From assembly GCF_049056525.1 (NCBI RefSeq), contig NZ_JBHUPT010000034.1:1-64000 (forward strand): 64,000 nucleotides of DNA, in the 5' to 3' direction. Under the pieces are notes generated by a model. That model searched no databases. It saw only the letters and a program-made list of their open reading frames with translations, and was not told where the DNA came from. Source of the stretch: Leisingera coralii. Lineage in GTDB: Bacteria > Pseudomonadota > Alphaproteobacteria > Rhodobacterales > Rhodobacteraceae. Below, one piece after another: positions 53,719 through 61,623 of this stretch (position 1 is the stretch's first letter; the number at the start of each line of letters is the position of its first letter). Position numbers and translations under genes: made by a program.

Positions 53719-54506
53719 ACATGAGCCGGATTCACCCCAGTGCCGTGATCGAAAAGGGTGCCAAGCTTGGGAAGGACTGCGAGATCGGCCCGTTCTGCGT
53801 GGTTGGCCCCGAGGTGGTGCTGGGGGACCGGGTTGTTCTGAAGTCCCACGTTGTCGTTACCGGCGATACCGAGATCGGGGATGAAACGGTTGTCTTCCCC
53901 TTTGCGGTGCTGGGTGAGATCCCGCAGGATCTGAAGTTCAAGGGCGAGAAGTGCCGGACCGTGATCGGCAAGCGCAACCGCATCCGCGAGCATGTGACGG
54001 TGAATGCCGGCACCGAGGGCGGCGGCGGGCTGACCAAAATTGGCGACGACGGCCTGTTCATGGCCGGCTGCCACATCGCCCATGACGCCCAGGTCGGCGA
54101 CCGGGTGATCGTGGTGAACTCTGCCGCGGTGGCCGGCCATTGCGTGCTGGAGGATGACGTCATCATCGGCGGCCTGTCGGGGATTCACCAGTGGGTGCGG
54201 ATCGGCAAGGGCGCAATCATCGGCGCTGTCACCATGGTGACCAACGATGTGATTCCCTATGGCCTGGTGCAGGCGCAGCGCGGCGAGCTGGACGGGCTGA
54301 ACCTGGTCGGCCTCAAGCGCCGCGGTGTGGCGCGCAGCGACATCACCGCTTTGCGCGCGGCCTTCCAGATGCTGGCCCAGGGCGAAGGCACCTTCCAGGA
54401 GCGCGCCAAGCGGCTGGGGGATGAGACCGACAGCGAATACGTGCAGGAGATCGTTGCCTTCATCACCGGCGAAAGCGACCGCTCCTTCCTGACTCCGGGA
54501 GGCTGA
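53715..54506 (+). CDS. lpxA: UDP-N-acetylglucosamine acyltransferase LpxA
   Basis: A 263-residue trimeric enzyme that adds a 3-hydroxyacyl chain to UDP-GlcNAc, first step of lipid A synthesis. A left-handed beta-helix of hexapeptide repeats covers about residues 5-190 (VIEKGAKLGKDCEIGPFCVV). The catalytic His lies in MAGCHIAHDAQVGD near 122; a helical C-terminal domain follows. ATG overlaps the fabZ stop; ATG 53721 is a possible alternative. Confidence 0.95.
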   Translation: MNMSRIHPSAVIEKGAKLGKDCEIGPFCVVGPEVVLGDRVVLKSHVVVTGDTEIGDETVVFPFAVLGEIPQDLKFKGEKCRTVIGKRNRIREHVTVNAGTEGGGGLTKIGDDGLFMAGCHIAHDAQVGDRVIVVNSAAVAGHCVLEDDVIIGGLSGIHQWVRIGKGAIIGAVTMVTNDVIPYGLVQAQRGELDGLNLVGLKRRGVARSDITALRAAFQMLAQGEGTFQERAKRLGDETDSEYVQEIVAFITGESDRSFLTPGG

Positions 54507-54510
54507 TGCC

Positions 54511-55299
54511 ATGCTGGCTTTGATTGCAGGCACCGGCGGCTTGCCGGCCGAAGTAGCGGTGCGTGCTCCGGGCCGTCCGCTGATCTGCGCGATGGCCGGG
54601 TCGGAACCCGATGCGGTCGACCCAGAGATCACCTTCCGGTTCGAACAGCTGGGCTCCTTTCTTGAACGGCTGAAGGCTGCGGAGGTTACGGAGATCTGCA
54701 TGGCAGGCGCGGTGCAGCGGCCGAATATCGACCCCTCGGCCATTGATGCGGCGACCCTGCCGCTGGTGCCGGTGCTGCAGGGGGCGCTGGCCGCGGGTGA
54801 TGACGGTGCCTTGCGGGCGATCATCGGGATCTTTGAGCAGGCGGGTTTTGCCGTGCGGGCAGCCCATGAGGTTGCCCCGGACCTGCTGATGGCCGCGGGC
54901 GTGCCGACCAAGGTCCAGCCGGGCGAGCTGGACAAGGCGGATGCGGAGCGCGGTGCGGAGATCGTCGCCGCCATGTCCGCCGCCGACATCGGCCAGTCCT
55001 GTGCCGTGCGCAAGCGGCAGGCCATCGCGGTGGAGAACGTCTTTGGCACCGACTGGATGCTGTCCGCGCTGGCGCAGCGCCCGGACGGGCAGGGCGGTTT
55101 GCTGTTCAAAGCGCCGAAACCGGCGCAGGACCGGCGGGCAGATCTGCCTGCGATCGGAGTGGAAACGGTTGAGGCTGCGGCCAAGGCGGGCCTCTCCGGT
55201 ATCGTTCTGGAGGCGGGCGGCGTGATCGTTTTGGATCAGGATGCGGTGATTGCGGCCTGTGACCGGCTGGGCCTGTTCCTGTGGCTGCGACGGCCGTGA
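54511..55299 (+). CDS. lpxI: UDP-2,3-diacylglucosamine pyrophosphatase LpxI
   Basis: A 262-residue enzyme that hydrolyses UDP-2,3-diacylglucosamine to lipid X. It is the alphaproteobacterial replacement for LpxH. Conserved segments: LALIAGTGGLPAEVA at the start, GAVQRPNIDP near 66, and a C-terminal domain with KAPKPAQDRRADLPAIGVETV near 205. Located between lpxA and lpxB, as typical for this class. Confidence 0.93.
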   Translation: MLALIAGTGGLPAEVAVRAPGRPLICAMAGSEPDAVDPEITFRFEQLGSFLERLKAAEVTEICMAGAVQRPNIDPSAIDAATLPLVPVLQGALAAGDDGALRAIIGIFEQAGFAVRAAHEVAPDLLMAAGVPTKVQPGELDKADAERGAEIVAAMSAADIGQSCAVRKRQAIAVENVFGTDWMLSALAQRPDGQGGLLFKAPKPAQDRRADLPAIGVETVEAAAKAGLSGIVLEAGGVIVLDQDAVIAACDRLGLFLWLRRP

Positions 55300-56462
55300 G
55301 CCTGCGGGTGTTCATCCTGGCTGGGGAGCCTTCGGGCGACCGGCTGGGCGGGGCGCTGATGGCGGGGCTGAAACAGCTGGCACCGGGTGTCAGCTTCGAT
55401 GGCATCGGCGGCGCGCTGATGGCGGAGCAGGGGCTGGTCTCGCGCTTTCCGATGGACGAGCTGTCGGTGATGGGGCTGGCGGAGGTGCTGCCCAAGTACC
55501 GCCATCTGAAGCGCCGGATCCGGGAAACGGCAGAGGCGGTGCTGGACACCCGCCCGGATGTGCTGATCACCATCGACAGCCCGGATTTCTCCCTTCGCGT
55601 GGCGCGGCTGGTCAAAGAACAAAGCCGCATCCGCACCGTCCACTATGTGGCGCCCTCGGTCTGGGCCTGGCGGCCCAAGCGGGCCGGGAGAATGGCGGAA
55701 GTGATCGACCATGTGCTGGCGCTGCTGCCGTTTGAACCGCCCTATATGGAGGCGGCAGGCATGGCCTGTGACTTTGTCGGCCACCCGGTGGTTGCTGAGC
55801 CGCAGGCCACCGGTGCGGAGATCGCTGCATTCCGGGAAGAATTCGATCTGGGCGAGTCGCCGTTTGTGCTGGCGCTGCCCGGCTCGCGTCGGTCCGAAGT
55901 TGCGCGGCTGGCGCCGGATTTCGGCGGCGCGCTGCAGCGCTTCACCGCGGCGCACCCGCAGTACCGGATCGTCGTGCCCGCCGCCGCGCCGGTGGCCGGG
56001 CTGGTGCAGGACGCTTTGCGAAACTGGCCCGCGGGCTCGGTACTGGTCGACCCGAACCGGTTTGAGGCTGCCACCGCCAAGGCGCACAAACGCGCCGCCT
56101 TTGCCGCCGCGGATCTGGCGCTTGCGGCCTCTGGCACGGTCTCGCTGGAGCTGGCAGCGGCAGCCACTCCGATGGTGATCGCCTACAAGTTTCAATGGCT
56201 GACCTGGCAGATCATGAAGCGCATGGCGCTGATCGACACGGTGACGCTTGTCAATCTGGTCAGTGATACCCGCGTGGTGCCGGAATGTTTGGGGCCGGAC
56301 TGCACGCCTGAAAAGATCGCTGCAAGCCTTGAGGCTTTGGCAGCCGGCCCGGGGGCTCAGCTGGAAGCGATGAAGCTGACCATGCAACGCCTGGGGCAGG
56401 GCGGAGAGGCCCCGGGGCTGCGGGCCGCGCGGGCCGTTCTCGACCGGCTGCCCGGGAGATAA
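55296..56462 (+). CDS. lpxB: Lipid A disaccharide synthase LpxB
   Basis: A 388-residue glycosyltransferase (GT19) that joins lipid X and UDP-diacylglucosamine. Motifs: FILAGEPSGDRLGGALM at the N-terminus, VHYVAPSVWAWRPKRAGRM near 117, LALPGSRRSEVARLAP near 190 and ASGTVSLELA near 275. The GTG at 55296 overlaps the lpxI stop (GTGA); an earlier GTG at 55281 is possible. It ends the envelope run. Confidence 0.93.
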   Translation: MSLRVFILAGEPSGDRLGGALMAGLKQLAPGVSFDGIGGALMAEQGLVSRFPMDELSVMGLAEVLPKYRHLKRRIRETAEAVLDTRPDVLITIDSPDFSLRVARLVKEQSRIRTVHYVAPSVWAWRPKRAGRMAEVIDHVLALLPFEPPYMEAAGMACDFVGHPVVAEPQATGAEIAAFREEFDLGESPFVLALPGSRRSEVARLAPDFGGALQRFTAAHPQYRIVVPAAAPVAGLVQDALRNWPAGSVLVDPNRFEAATAKAHKRAAFAAADLALAASGTVSLELAAAATPMVIAYKFQWLTWQIMKRMALIDTVTLVNLVSDTRVVPECLGPDCTPEKIAASLEALAAGPGAQLEAMKLTMQRLGQGGEAPGLRAARAVLDRLPGR

Positions 56463-56607
56463 GCAGGAAGCGCGCCGGATGCAAAGCCTCCGCCGCGCGG
56501 CTTCTGGTGGCGCGGGCGCTGCGCGCCCGCGCGGTGCGTGCCGCCTCGCAGTCACAGAACGCGGGCGGCTGGCAATAGTACAAATGCCGGAAATTTTTTA
56601 CTGAGAA

Positions 56608-56637
56608 GCGCCTAAGGGCAGGTCTGCCCTCAGGCGC
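56608..56637. repeat. 14-bp hairpin in the lpxB-mnmA gap
   Basis: GCGCCTAAGGGCAG (from 56608) pairs with CTGCCCTCAGGCGC (to 56637), with one mismatch. A short T-run at 56594-56599 is not directly adjacent to it. It lies between convergent genes and may help end both transcripts. Confidence 0.55.
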
Positions 56638-56664
56638 GCAGTCCATTTTGGACAGATATGCCGC

Positions 56665-56768
56665 GTCAAGGGCAAGCCGCGCGTGCCGCGCGGAGGCTTG
56701 GGCTCCGCCCGTTCTCAAGCGAAACGTTCCCCCGGAACGTTTCCAGGAAGCTTGCTCACTCCCTTGAC
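56665..56768. repeat. Composite palindromic repeat with a three-way-junction fold
   Basis: An outer stem, GTCAAGGG (56665-56672) with CCCTTGAC (56761-56768), encloses two arms. Arm 1 is CCGCGCG/CGCGCGG (56677-56693), extended by CAAG/CTTG. Arm 2 is CAAGC-GAAACGTTCC (56716-56730) with GGAACGTTTC (56734-56743) and GCTTG (56750-56754). It sits just downstream of the mnmA stop codon. Confidence 0.6.
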
Positions 56769-56783
56769 CCGGCGGGGAGGGGA

Positions 56784-57929
56784 TCAGTAGCCGCGCCAGA
56801 TCCAGCCGCCGCCGTAGATGCGGGAGCCTTCGTTGGCGTAGAACACGCAGGCCTGGCCGGGGGAGACGCCCTCTTCCGGGGTCAGCAGCTCCACTTCCGC
56901 GGTGGTGTCGCTGAGCGGCCGGATGATCGCCTCGCGCGGGGGGCGGGTGGAGCGGACCTTGACCTTCAGATGCCATTCGTCCCGGCTGGTGAAGGGCTCA
57001 TCGCCCAGCCAGTTGATCTCGCGCACCGGGATGGTGCGGGTCGCCAGCAGCTCCTTGGGGCCGACAACCACCTGCTTCTTGTCCACGTCGAGCTTCACCA
57101 CATAAAGCGGCTCGGACAGCCCGCCGATGCCAAGGCCGCGGCGCTGGCCGATGGTGTAGTGGATGACCCCCTCGTGGCTGCCCAGCACCCGGCCGTCGGC
57201 ATGCACGATCTCACCCGGCTCCGCCGCGCCGGGACGCAGTTTCTCGATCACGCTGGCATAGTTGCCGTTGGGCACAAAGCAGATGTCCTGGCTGTCGGGC
57301 TTGTCCGCCACCGCCAGCCCGTACTGGGCCGCCATTTCGCGGGTGGCGTCCTTGGAGGGCAGATGGCCCAGCGGGAAGCGCAGGAAGTCCAGCTGCTCCG
57401 GCGTGGTCGAAAACAGGAAATAGCTCTGGTCGCGGTTGGCATCCTCGGCGGAGTGCAGCTCCGGCCCGTTCGGCCCCATCTTGCGCTGGATGTAGTGGCC
57501 GGTGGCCATGCAGTCGGCCTCCAGGTCCTTGGCGGTTTCCAGCAGGTCCTTGAACTTCACCCGCTCGTTGCAGCGGATGCAGGGCACCGGGGTTGCGCCC
57601 GCCAGATAGCTGTCGGCGAACTCGTCGATCACCGCATCCTTAAAAATGTTCTCATAATCCAGAACGTAATGCGGGAAGCCGCGCTCCTCTGCCACCCGGC
57701 GCGCGTCATGGATATCGATCCCCGCGCAGCAGGCGCCCTTCTTGGCCAGCGCCGCGCCATGATCATACAGCTGCAGCGTCACGCCGACCACGTCATAGCC
57801 CTGATCGGCCAAGTATGCTGCAACAACAGAGCTGTCGACGCCGCCGGACATGGCGACCACCACCCGGGTTTCCGAGGGCGGTTTGGCAAAGCCGAGCGAG
57901 TTCAAGGTGGTGTTGTGGTCCAGCGCCAT
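56784..57929 (-). CDS. mnmA: tRNA-specific 2-thiouridylase MnmA
   Basis: A 381-residue enzyme that thiolates U34 of tRNAs for Lys, Glu and Gln. PP-loop AMSGGVDSSVVAAYL near residue 28; catalytic Cys in TPVPCIRCNERVKF near 117 and second Cys in DSQDICFVPNGNYAS near 216; GQACVFYANEGSRIYGGGWI at the C-terminus. Convergent with lpxB, and separated from the divergent sciP gene by 148 bases. Confidence 0.94.
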   Translation of the reverse strand: MALDHNTTLNSLGFAKPPSETRVVVAMSGGVDSSVVAAYLADQGYDVVGVTLQLYDHGAALAKKGACCAGIDIHDARRVAEERGFPHYVLDYENIFKDAVIDEFADSYLAGATPVPCIRCNERVKFKDLLETAKDLEADCMATGHYIQRKMGPNGPELHSAEDANRDQSYFLFSTTPEQLDFLRFPLGHLPSKDATREMAAQYGLAVADKPDSQDICFVPNGNYASVIEKLRPGAAEPGEIVHADGRVLGSHEGVIHYTIGQRRGLGIGGLSEPLYVVKLDVDKKQVVVGPKELLATRTIPVREINWLGDEPFTSRDEWHLKVKVRSTRPPREAIIRPLSDTTAEVELLTPEEGVSPGQACVFYANEGSRIYGGGWIWRGY

Positions 57930-58077
57930 GGGGCAGCTCCTGAAGGCAAGGGGGCAGGCGCCGCAGAATATAGGAAAATCCTAACGACTCTCAAGGGGTG
58001 TGGTTCACGCGCCGTTAAGCCTGATCGGAAATTCTTTTGGCGGACCCCAACGAGTAAGATCTTCAAAGGGAAGACGG

Positions 58078-58365
58078 ATGTTTTTGAAGAAAGTCGACGG
58101 CCCGCGGGCAGTCACCCTGCCGGACGGAACCATCATGACCCGGGCGGATCTGCCGCCGGAAACCACCAAGCGCTGGGTGGCCTCGCGCAAGGCTGCGGTT
58201 GTGCGCGGCGTGCTGTACGGGCTGCTGCCGCAGACCGAGGCGATGCGCCGCTACGGCCTCAGCGAGGAGGAATTCCGCAGCTGGGTTGCCGCCGTGGCCG
58301 ACCACGGAGAAGAGGCGCTGAAAACCACACGGCTGAAGAAATTCCGCAACCCGGACGCAAAATAA
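58078..58365 (+). CDS. sciP: CtrA inhibitor SciP (DUF1153 family)
   Basis: A 95-residue DNA-binding protein that in Caulobacter represses CtrA-activated promoters. The sequence FLKKVDGPRAVTLPDGTIMTRADLPP and TKRWVASRKAAVVRGVLYGL are characteristic of the family, with a helix-turn-helix at about 40-75. AGGGA precedes ATG 58078. It lies 117 bases before ctrA on the same strand, linking the regulator with its antagonist. Confidence 0.92.
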   Translation: MFLKKVDGPRAVTLPDGTIMTRADLPPETTKRWVASRKAAVVRGVLYGLLPQTEAMRRYGLSEEEFRSWVAAVADHGEEALKTTRLKKFRNPDAK

Positions 58366-58395
58366 CTTGGGCCGCCCTTGAGTTGCATTCGTAAA

Positions 58396-58443
58396 TTAAC
58401 CATCATGGTAACGGGGCATTAACTTTTTTCCACCAAGGTTAAC
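58396..58443 (+). promoter_or_regulatory. Three TTAAC half sites upstream of ctrA
   Basis: TTAAC occurs at 58396-58400, 58419-58423 and 58439-58443 in the same orientation, spaced 23 and 20 bases, about two helix turns. TTAAC is the CtrA half site, so this may mediate autoregulation or SciP action. None forms the full TTAA-N7-TTAA arrangement. Confidence 0.5.
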
Positions 58444-58482
58444 AAGACCTGAGGGAAACAGTGTACAGGCGGAGAATAAAAT

Positions 58483-59202
58483 ATGCGCATTCTTTTGGTT
58501 GAGGATGACCCGACCACAGCGAAAAGCATCGAGCTGATGCTGACCCACGCCAACCTGAACGTCTATTCGACGGATCTGGGCGAGGAAGGGATCGATCTGG
58601 CCAAACTCTACGACTACGACCTGATCCTGCTGGATCTGGGGCTGCCGGATATGAACGGCCATGAGGTGCTGCGCCAGCTGCGCATGTCCCGCATCGAAAC
58701 CCCCATTCTGATCCTGTCCGGTGCCGATGATACCGACAACAAAATCAAGGGGTTCGGCTTTGGTGCGGATGACTACCTGACCAAGCCTTTCCACCGCGAG
58801 GAGCTGGTGGCGCGGATCCATGCGATCATCCGCCGTTCCAAGGGCCATTCGCAGTCGATCATCAAGACCGGCAAGATCTCGGTCAACCTGGATGCCAAGA
58901 CGGTTGAGGCCGACGGCAAGGCTGTGCATCTGACCGGCAAGGAATACCAGATGCTGGAACTGCTGAGCTTGCGCAAGGGCACCACCCTGACCAAGGAGAT
59001 GTTCCTCAACCATCTTTATGGCGGTATGGATGAACCGGAACTGAAGATCATCGACGTTTTCATCTGCAAGTTGCGCAAGAAACTCAGCAATGCGACCGGC
59101 GGCGAAAACTATATCGAAACCGTCTGGGGCCGTGGCTATGTTCTGCGCGATCCGCAGGAGGACCATATGTCCGGCGGCCAGCGGATGGCGGTCGGCGCCT
59201 GA
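58483..59202 (+). CDS. ctrA: Cell-cycle response regulator CtrA
   Basis: A 239-residue OmpR-type response regulator. The receiver domain (1-115) has the phosphoacceptor Asp51 in LILLDLGLPD and DYLTKPF with the conserved Lys; the winged-helix DNA-binding domain (about 125-225) contains LTGKEYQMLELLSLRKGTTL. In Caulobacter it controls replication and cell-cycle genes; in roseobacters it is linked mainly to motility and gene transfer agents. Followed by a terminator. Confidence 0.96.
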   Translation: MRILLVEDDPTTAKSIELMLTHANLNVYSTDLGEEGIDLAKLYDYDLILLDLGLPDMNGHEVLRQLRMSRIETPILILSGADDTDNKIKGFGFGADDYLTKPFHREELVARIHAIIRRSKGHSQSIIKTGKISVNLDAKTVEADGKAVHLTGKEYQMLELLSLRKGTTLTKEMFLNHLYGGMDEPELKIIDVFICKLRKKLSNATGGENYIETVWGRGYVLRDPQEDHMSGGQRMAVGA

Positions 59203-59249
59203 AAGAGTGAGGATCCAGGCGGTACGTAACATGTGCTGCCAGTTGTAAA

Positions 59250-59275
59250 GGCCTGCCGCTTGGCGGGTCTTTTTC
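59250..59275 (+). terminator. Rho-independent terminator after ctrA
   Basis: GGCCTGCC (59250-59257) pairs with GGCGGGTC (59262-59269), including two G-T pairs, around GCTT and is followed by TCTTTTTC. It lies about 50 bases after the ctrA stop. Confidence 0.8.
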
Positions 59276-59370
59276 ATTTCTGCCGGCGGCGTGGTCTGCA
59301 CGGACAGAGGCGCTGGACGCGGCGCGCGCGGCGTCCTATCACCAAGGGTGAGAACGAAGAGGGACCGCGC

Positions 59371-61623
59371 GTGGCAGAGAATTCGGAAAAAGACGTGGCC
59401 GGCCTGACGGCGCAAGACGCCCGGGCAGAGTTTCTGGCGCTGGAAGACAAGCTGCGGGCAGCGGATCTGGCCTATCACCAGGCCGATGCGCCGGAGATCA
59501 GCGACGCCGAATATGATTCGCTGAAACGGCGCTACCAGGCGCTGGCAGAGGCCTATCCTGAACTGGCAGAAGAAGCCTCCCAGTTGGGGGCGGTCGGCGC
59601 GCCGGCGGCGTCCGGATTTGGCAAGATCACCCACGCGGTGCGGATGCTGTCGCTGGGCAATGCTTTCGAGGATGAGGACGTCACCGATTTCGACCGCAGT
59701 ATCCGTAAATACCTCGGCCTGGGCGGGGAGGCCGCGCTAGGCTATACGGCCGAACCCAAGATCGACGGGCTGTCGCTGTCGCTGCGCTATGAGCAGGGGA
59801 AACTGGTGCAGGCCGCCACCCGCGGCGATGGCAGTGTCGGGGAAAACGTGACCGCCAATGCGCTAACCATCAGCGATATACCGCAGCAGCTGGACGGCGC
59901 GCCGGAGGTGCTGGAGGTCCGTGGCGAAGTCTATATGAGCCACGCCGATTTCGAAGCATTGAACGCCCGCCATGCAGAGCGCGGCGGCAAGATCTTTGCC
60001 AACCCGCGCAATGCCGCCGCCGGATCGCTGCGGCAGCTGGACGCGGAAATCACCCGTGCCCGGCCTTTGCGGTTCTTCGCCTACAGCTGGGGCGAGCTGA
60101 GCGAACCTTTGGCGGAAACGCAGATGGAAGCAATCGCGCGGCTGCAGTCCCTTGGGTTTCAGACAAACCCGCTGACTCGTCTTTGCACCAGCGTTGCGGA
60201 CATGATTAATCACTACCGCAGCATCGAGGAGCAGCGCGCGACGCTGGGCTATGACATCGACGGCGTGGTCTACAAGGTCAATGATCTGGCGCTGCAGGGG
60301 CGGCTGGGGTTCCGTTCCACAACGCCCCGCTGGGCTATTGCGCATAAATTCCCGGCCGAACTGGCCTGGACCCGGCTGGAGGCCATCGACATCCAGGTCG
60401 GACGCACCGGTGCGCTGAGCCCGGTGGCGCGGCTGACCCCGGTGACCGTCGGCGGGGTGGTGGTGTCCAATGCCACGCTGCACAACGAGGATTACATCCA
60501 GGGCCGCGACTCCAAGGGCGAGGAAATCCGCGGCGGCAAGGATATCCGCATCGGCGACTGGGTGCAGATCTACCGGGCTGGCGATGTGATTCCCAAGGTC
60601 GCCGATGTTGACCTGGCCAAACGGCCCGACGGCGCAGAGCCATACCAGTTCCCGCATACCTGCCCGGAATGCGGCAGCCCGGCGGAGCGGGAGGAGGGCG
60701 ACGCCGTCCGCCGCTGCTCCGGCGGTCTGATCTGCCCGGCGCAGGCGGTGGAAAAGCTGAAGCATTTCGTCTCCCGCGCGGCTTTCGACATCGAGGGGCT
60801 GGGCGCCAAGCAGGTGGAGCAGTTCCATAGCGATGGCTGGATCAAGGAGCCCGCGGATATCTTTGATCTGCAAGAAAATTACGGCTCTGGCTTGCAGCAG
60901 CTGAAGAACCGCGAGGGCTGGGGGGAGAAATCCGCCGACAATCTCTTTGCCGCGATCGAGGAAAAGCGCACGATCCCGCTGGCCAAGCTGATCTTTGCCC
61001 TCGGCATCCGCCACGCGGGTGAGGTTGCCGGCCGCGACCTGGCGCTGCACTACCGGGACTGGCAGGTGATGGCGGATGCAATTGACGCGGCCCGTCCGGC
61101 CGCCTTGGCGCACCGGGCCGCGGATGAGGCCGAGGAGGCGGAGCGGCAGGCCGCCGCGGATGAGGGCCGCCGCGCCCGGATTTCGGAGACCCGGGCAGCC
61201 GCCGTCGCCGCCTGCTCGGTTCCGGCAGAGGCCGCGGCCGCCTGGGCGGACCTGACCGGCGTTGACGGGATCGGCGCGGTACTGGGCCTGTCCCTGTCCG
61301 ATGCCTTTGCCAACCCGGAGGAGCGCGCGGCCATCGATCGGCTGGTGGCCAAGCTGACCGTCGTGCCGCCTGATGCGCCGGCCGCGGACAGCCCGGTGGC
61401 GGGCAAGACCGTCGTCTTCACCGGCACGCTGGAGAAGATGACCCGGGCCGAGGCCAAGGCACGGGCAGAGGCACTGGGGGCCAAGGTCTCGGGCTCCGTT
61501 TCCAGGAAGACCGACATTCTGGTGGCCGGTCCCGGGGCAGGGTCCAAGGCCAAGAAAGCGGCGGAGCTGGGCATTCAGACGCTGGACGAAGACGGCTGGC
61601 TGGAGCTGATCGCAGGGGCATGA
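59371..61623 (+). CDS. ligA: NAD-dependent DNA ligase LigA
   Basis: A 750-residue ligase, longer than the usual 670 or so. The adenylated Lys lies in YTAEPKIDGLSLSLRYE near residue 130. Next come the OB-fold, the four-Cys zinc finger (CPECGSPAEREE and CSGGLICPAQ, about residues 431-459), helix-hairpin-helix repeats and a C-terminal BRCT domain (VAGKTVVFTGTLEKMTRAEA). The extra length is an Ala/Glu/Arg-rich insert at about residues 575-625 inside the hairpin region. The GTG start follows AGAGGGA. Its stop overlaps the recG start. Confidence 0.94.
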   Translation: MAENSEKDVAGLTAQDARAEFLALEDKLRAADLAYHQADAPEISDAEYDSLKRRYQALAEAYPELAEEASQLGAVGAPAASGFGKITHAVRMLSLGNAFEDEDVTDFDRSIRKYLGLGGEAALGYTAEPKIDGLSLSLRYEQGKLVQAATRGDGSVGENVTANALTISDIPQQLDGAPEVLEVRGEVYMSHADFEALNARHAERGGKIFANPRNAAAGSLRQLDAEITRARPLRFFAYSWGELSEPLAETQMEAIARLQSLGFQTNPLTRLCTSVADMINHYRSIEEQRATLGYDIDGVVYKVNDLALQGRLGFRSTTPRWAIAHKFPAELAWTRLEAIDIQVGRTGALSPVARLTPVTVGGVVVSNATLHNEDYIQGRDSKGEEIRGGKDIRIGDWVQIYRAGDVIPKVADVDLAKRPDGAEPYQFPHTCPECGSPAEREEGDAVRRCSGGLICPAQAVEKLKHFVSRAAFDIEGLGAKQVEQFHSDGWIKEPADIFDLQENYGSGLQQLKNREGWGEKSADNLFAAIEEKRTIPLAKLIFALGIRHAGEVAGRDLALHYRDWQVMADAIDAARPAALAHRAADEAEEAERQAAADEGRRARISETRAAAVAACSVPAEAAAAWADLTGVDGIGAVLGLSLSDAFANPEERAAIDRLVAKLTVVPPDAPAADSPVAGKTVVFTGTLEKMTRAEAKARAEALGAKVSGSVSRKTDILVAGPGAGSKAKKAAELGIQTLDEDGWLELIAGA

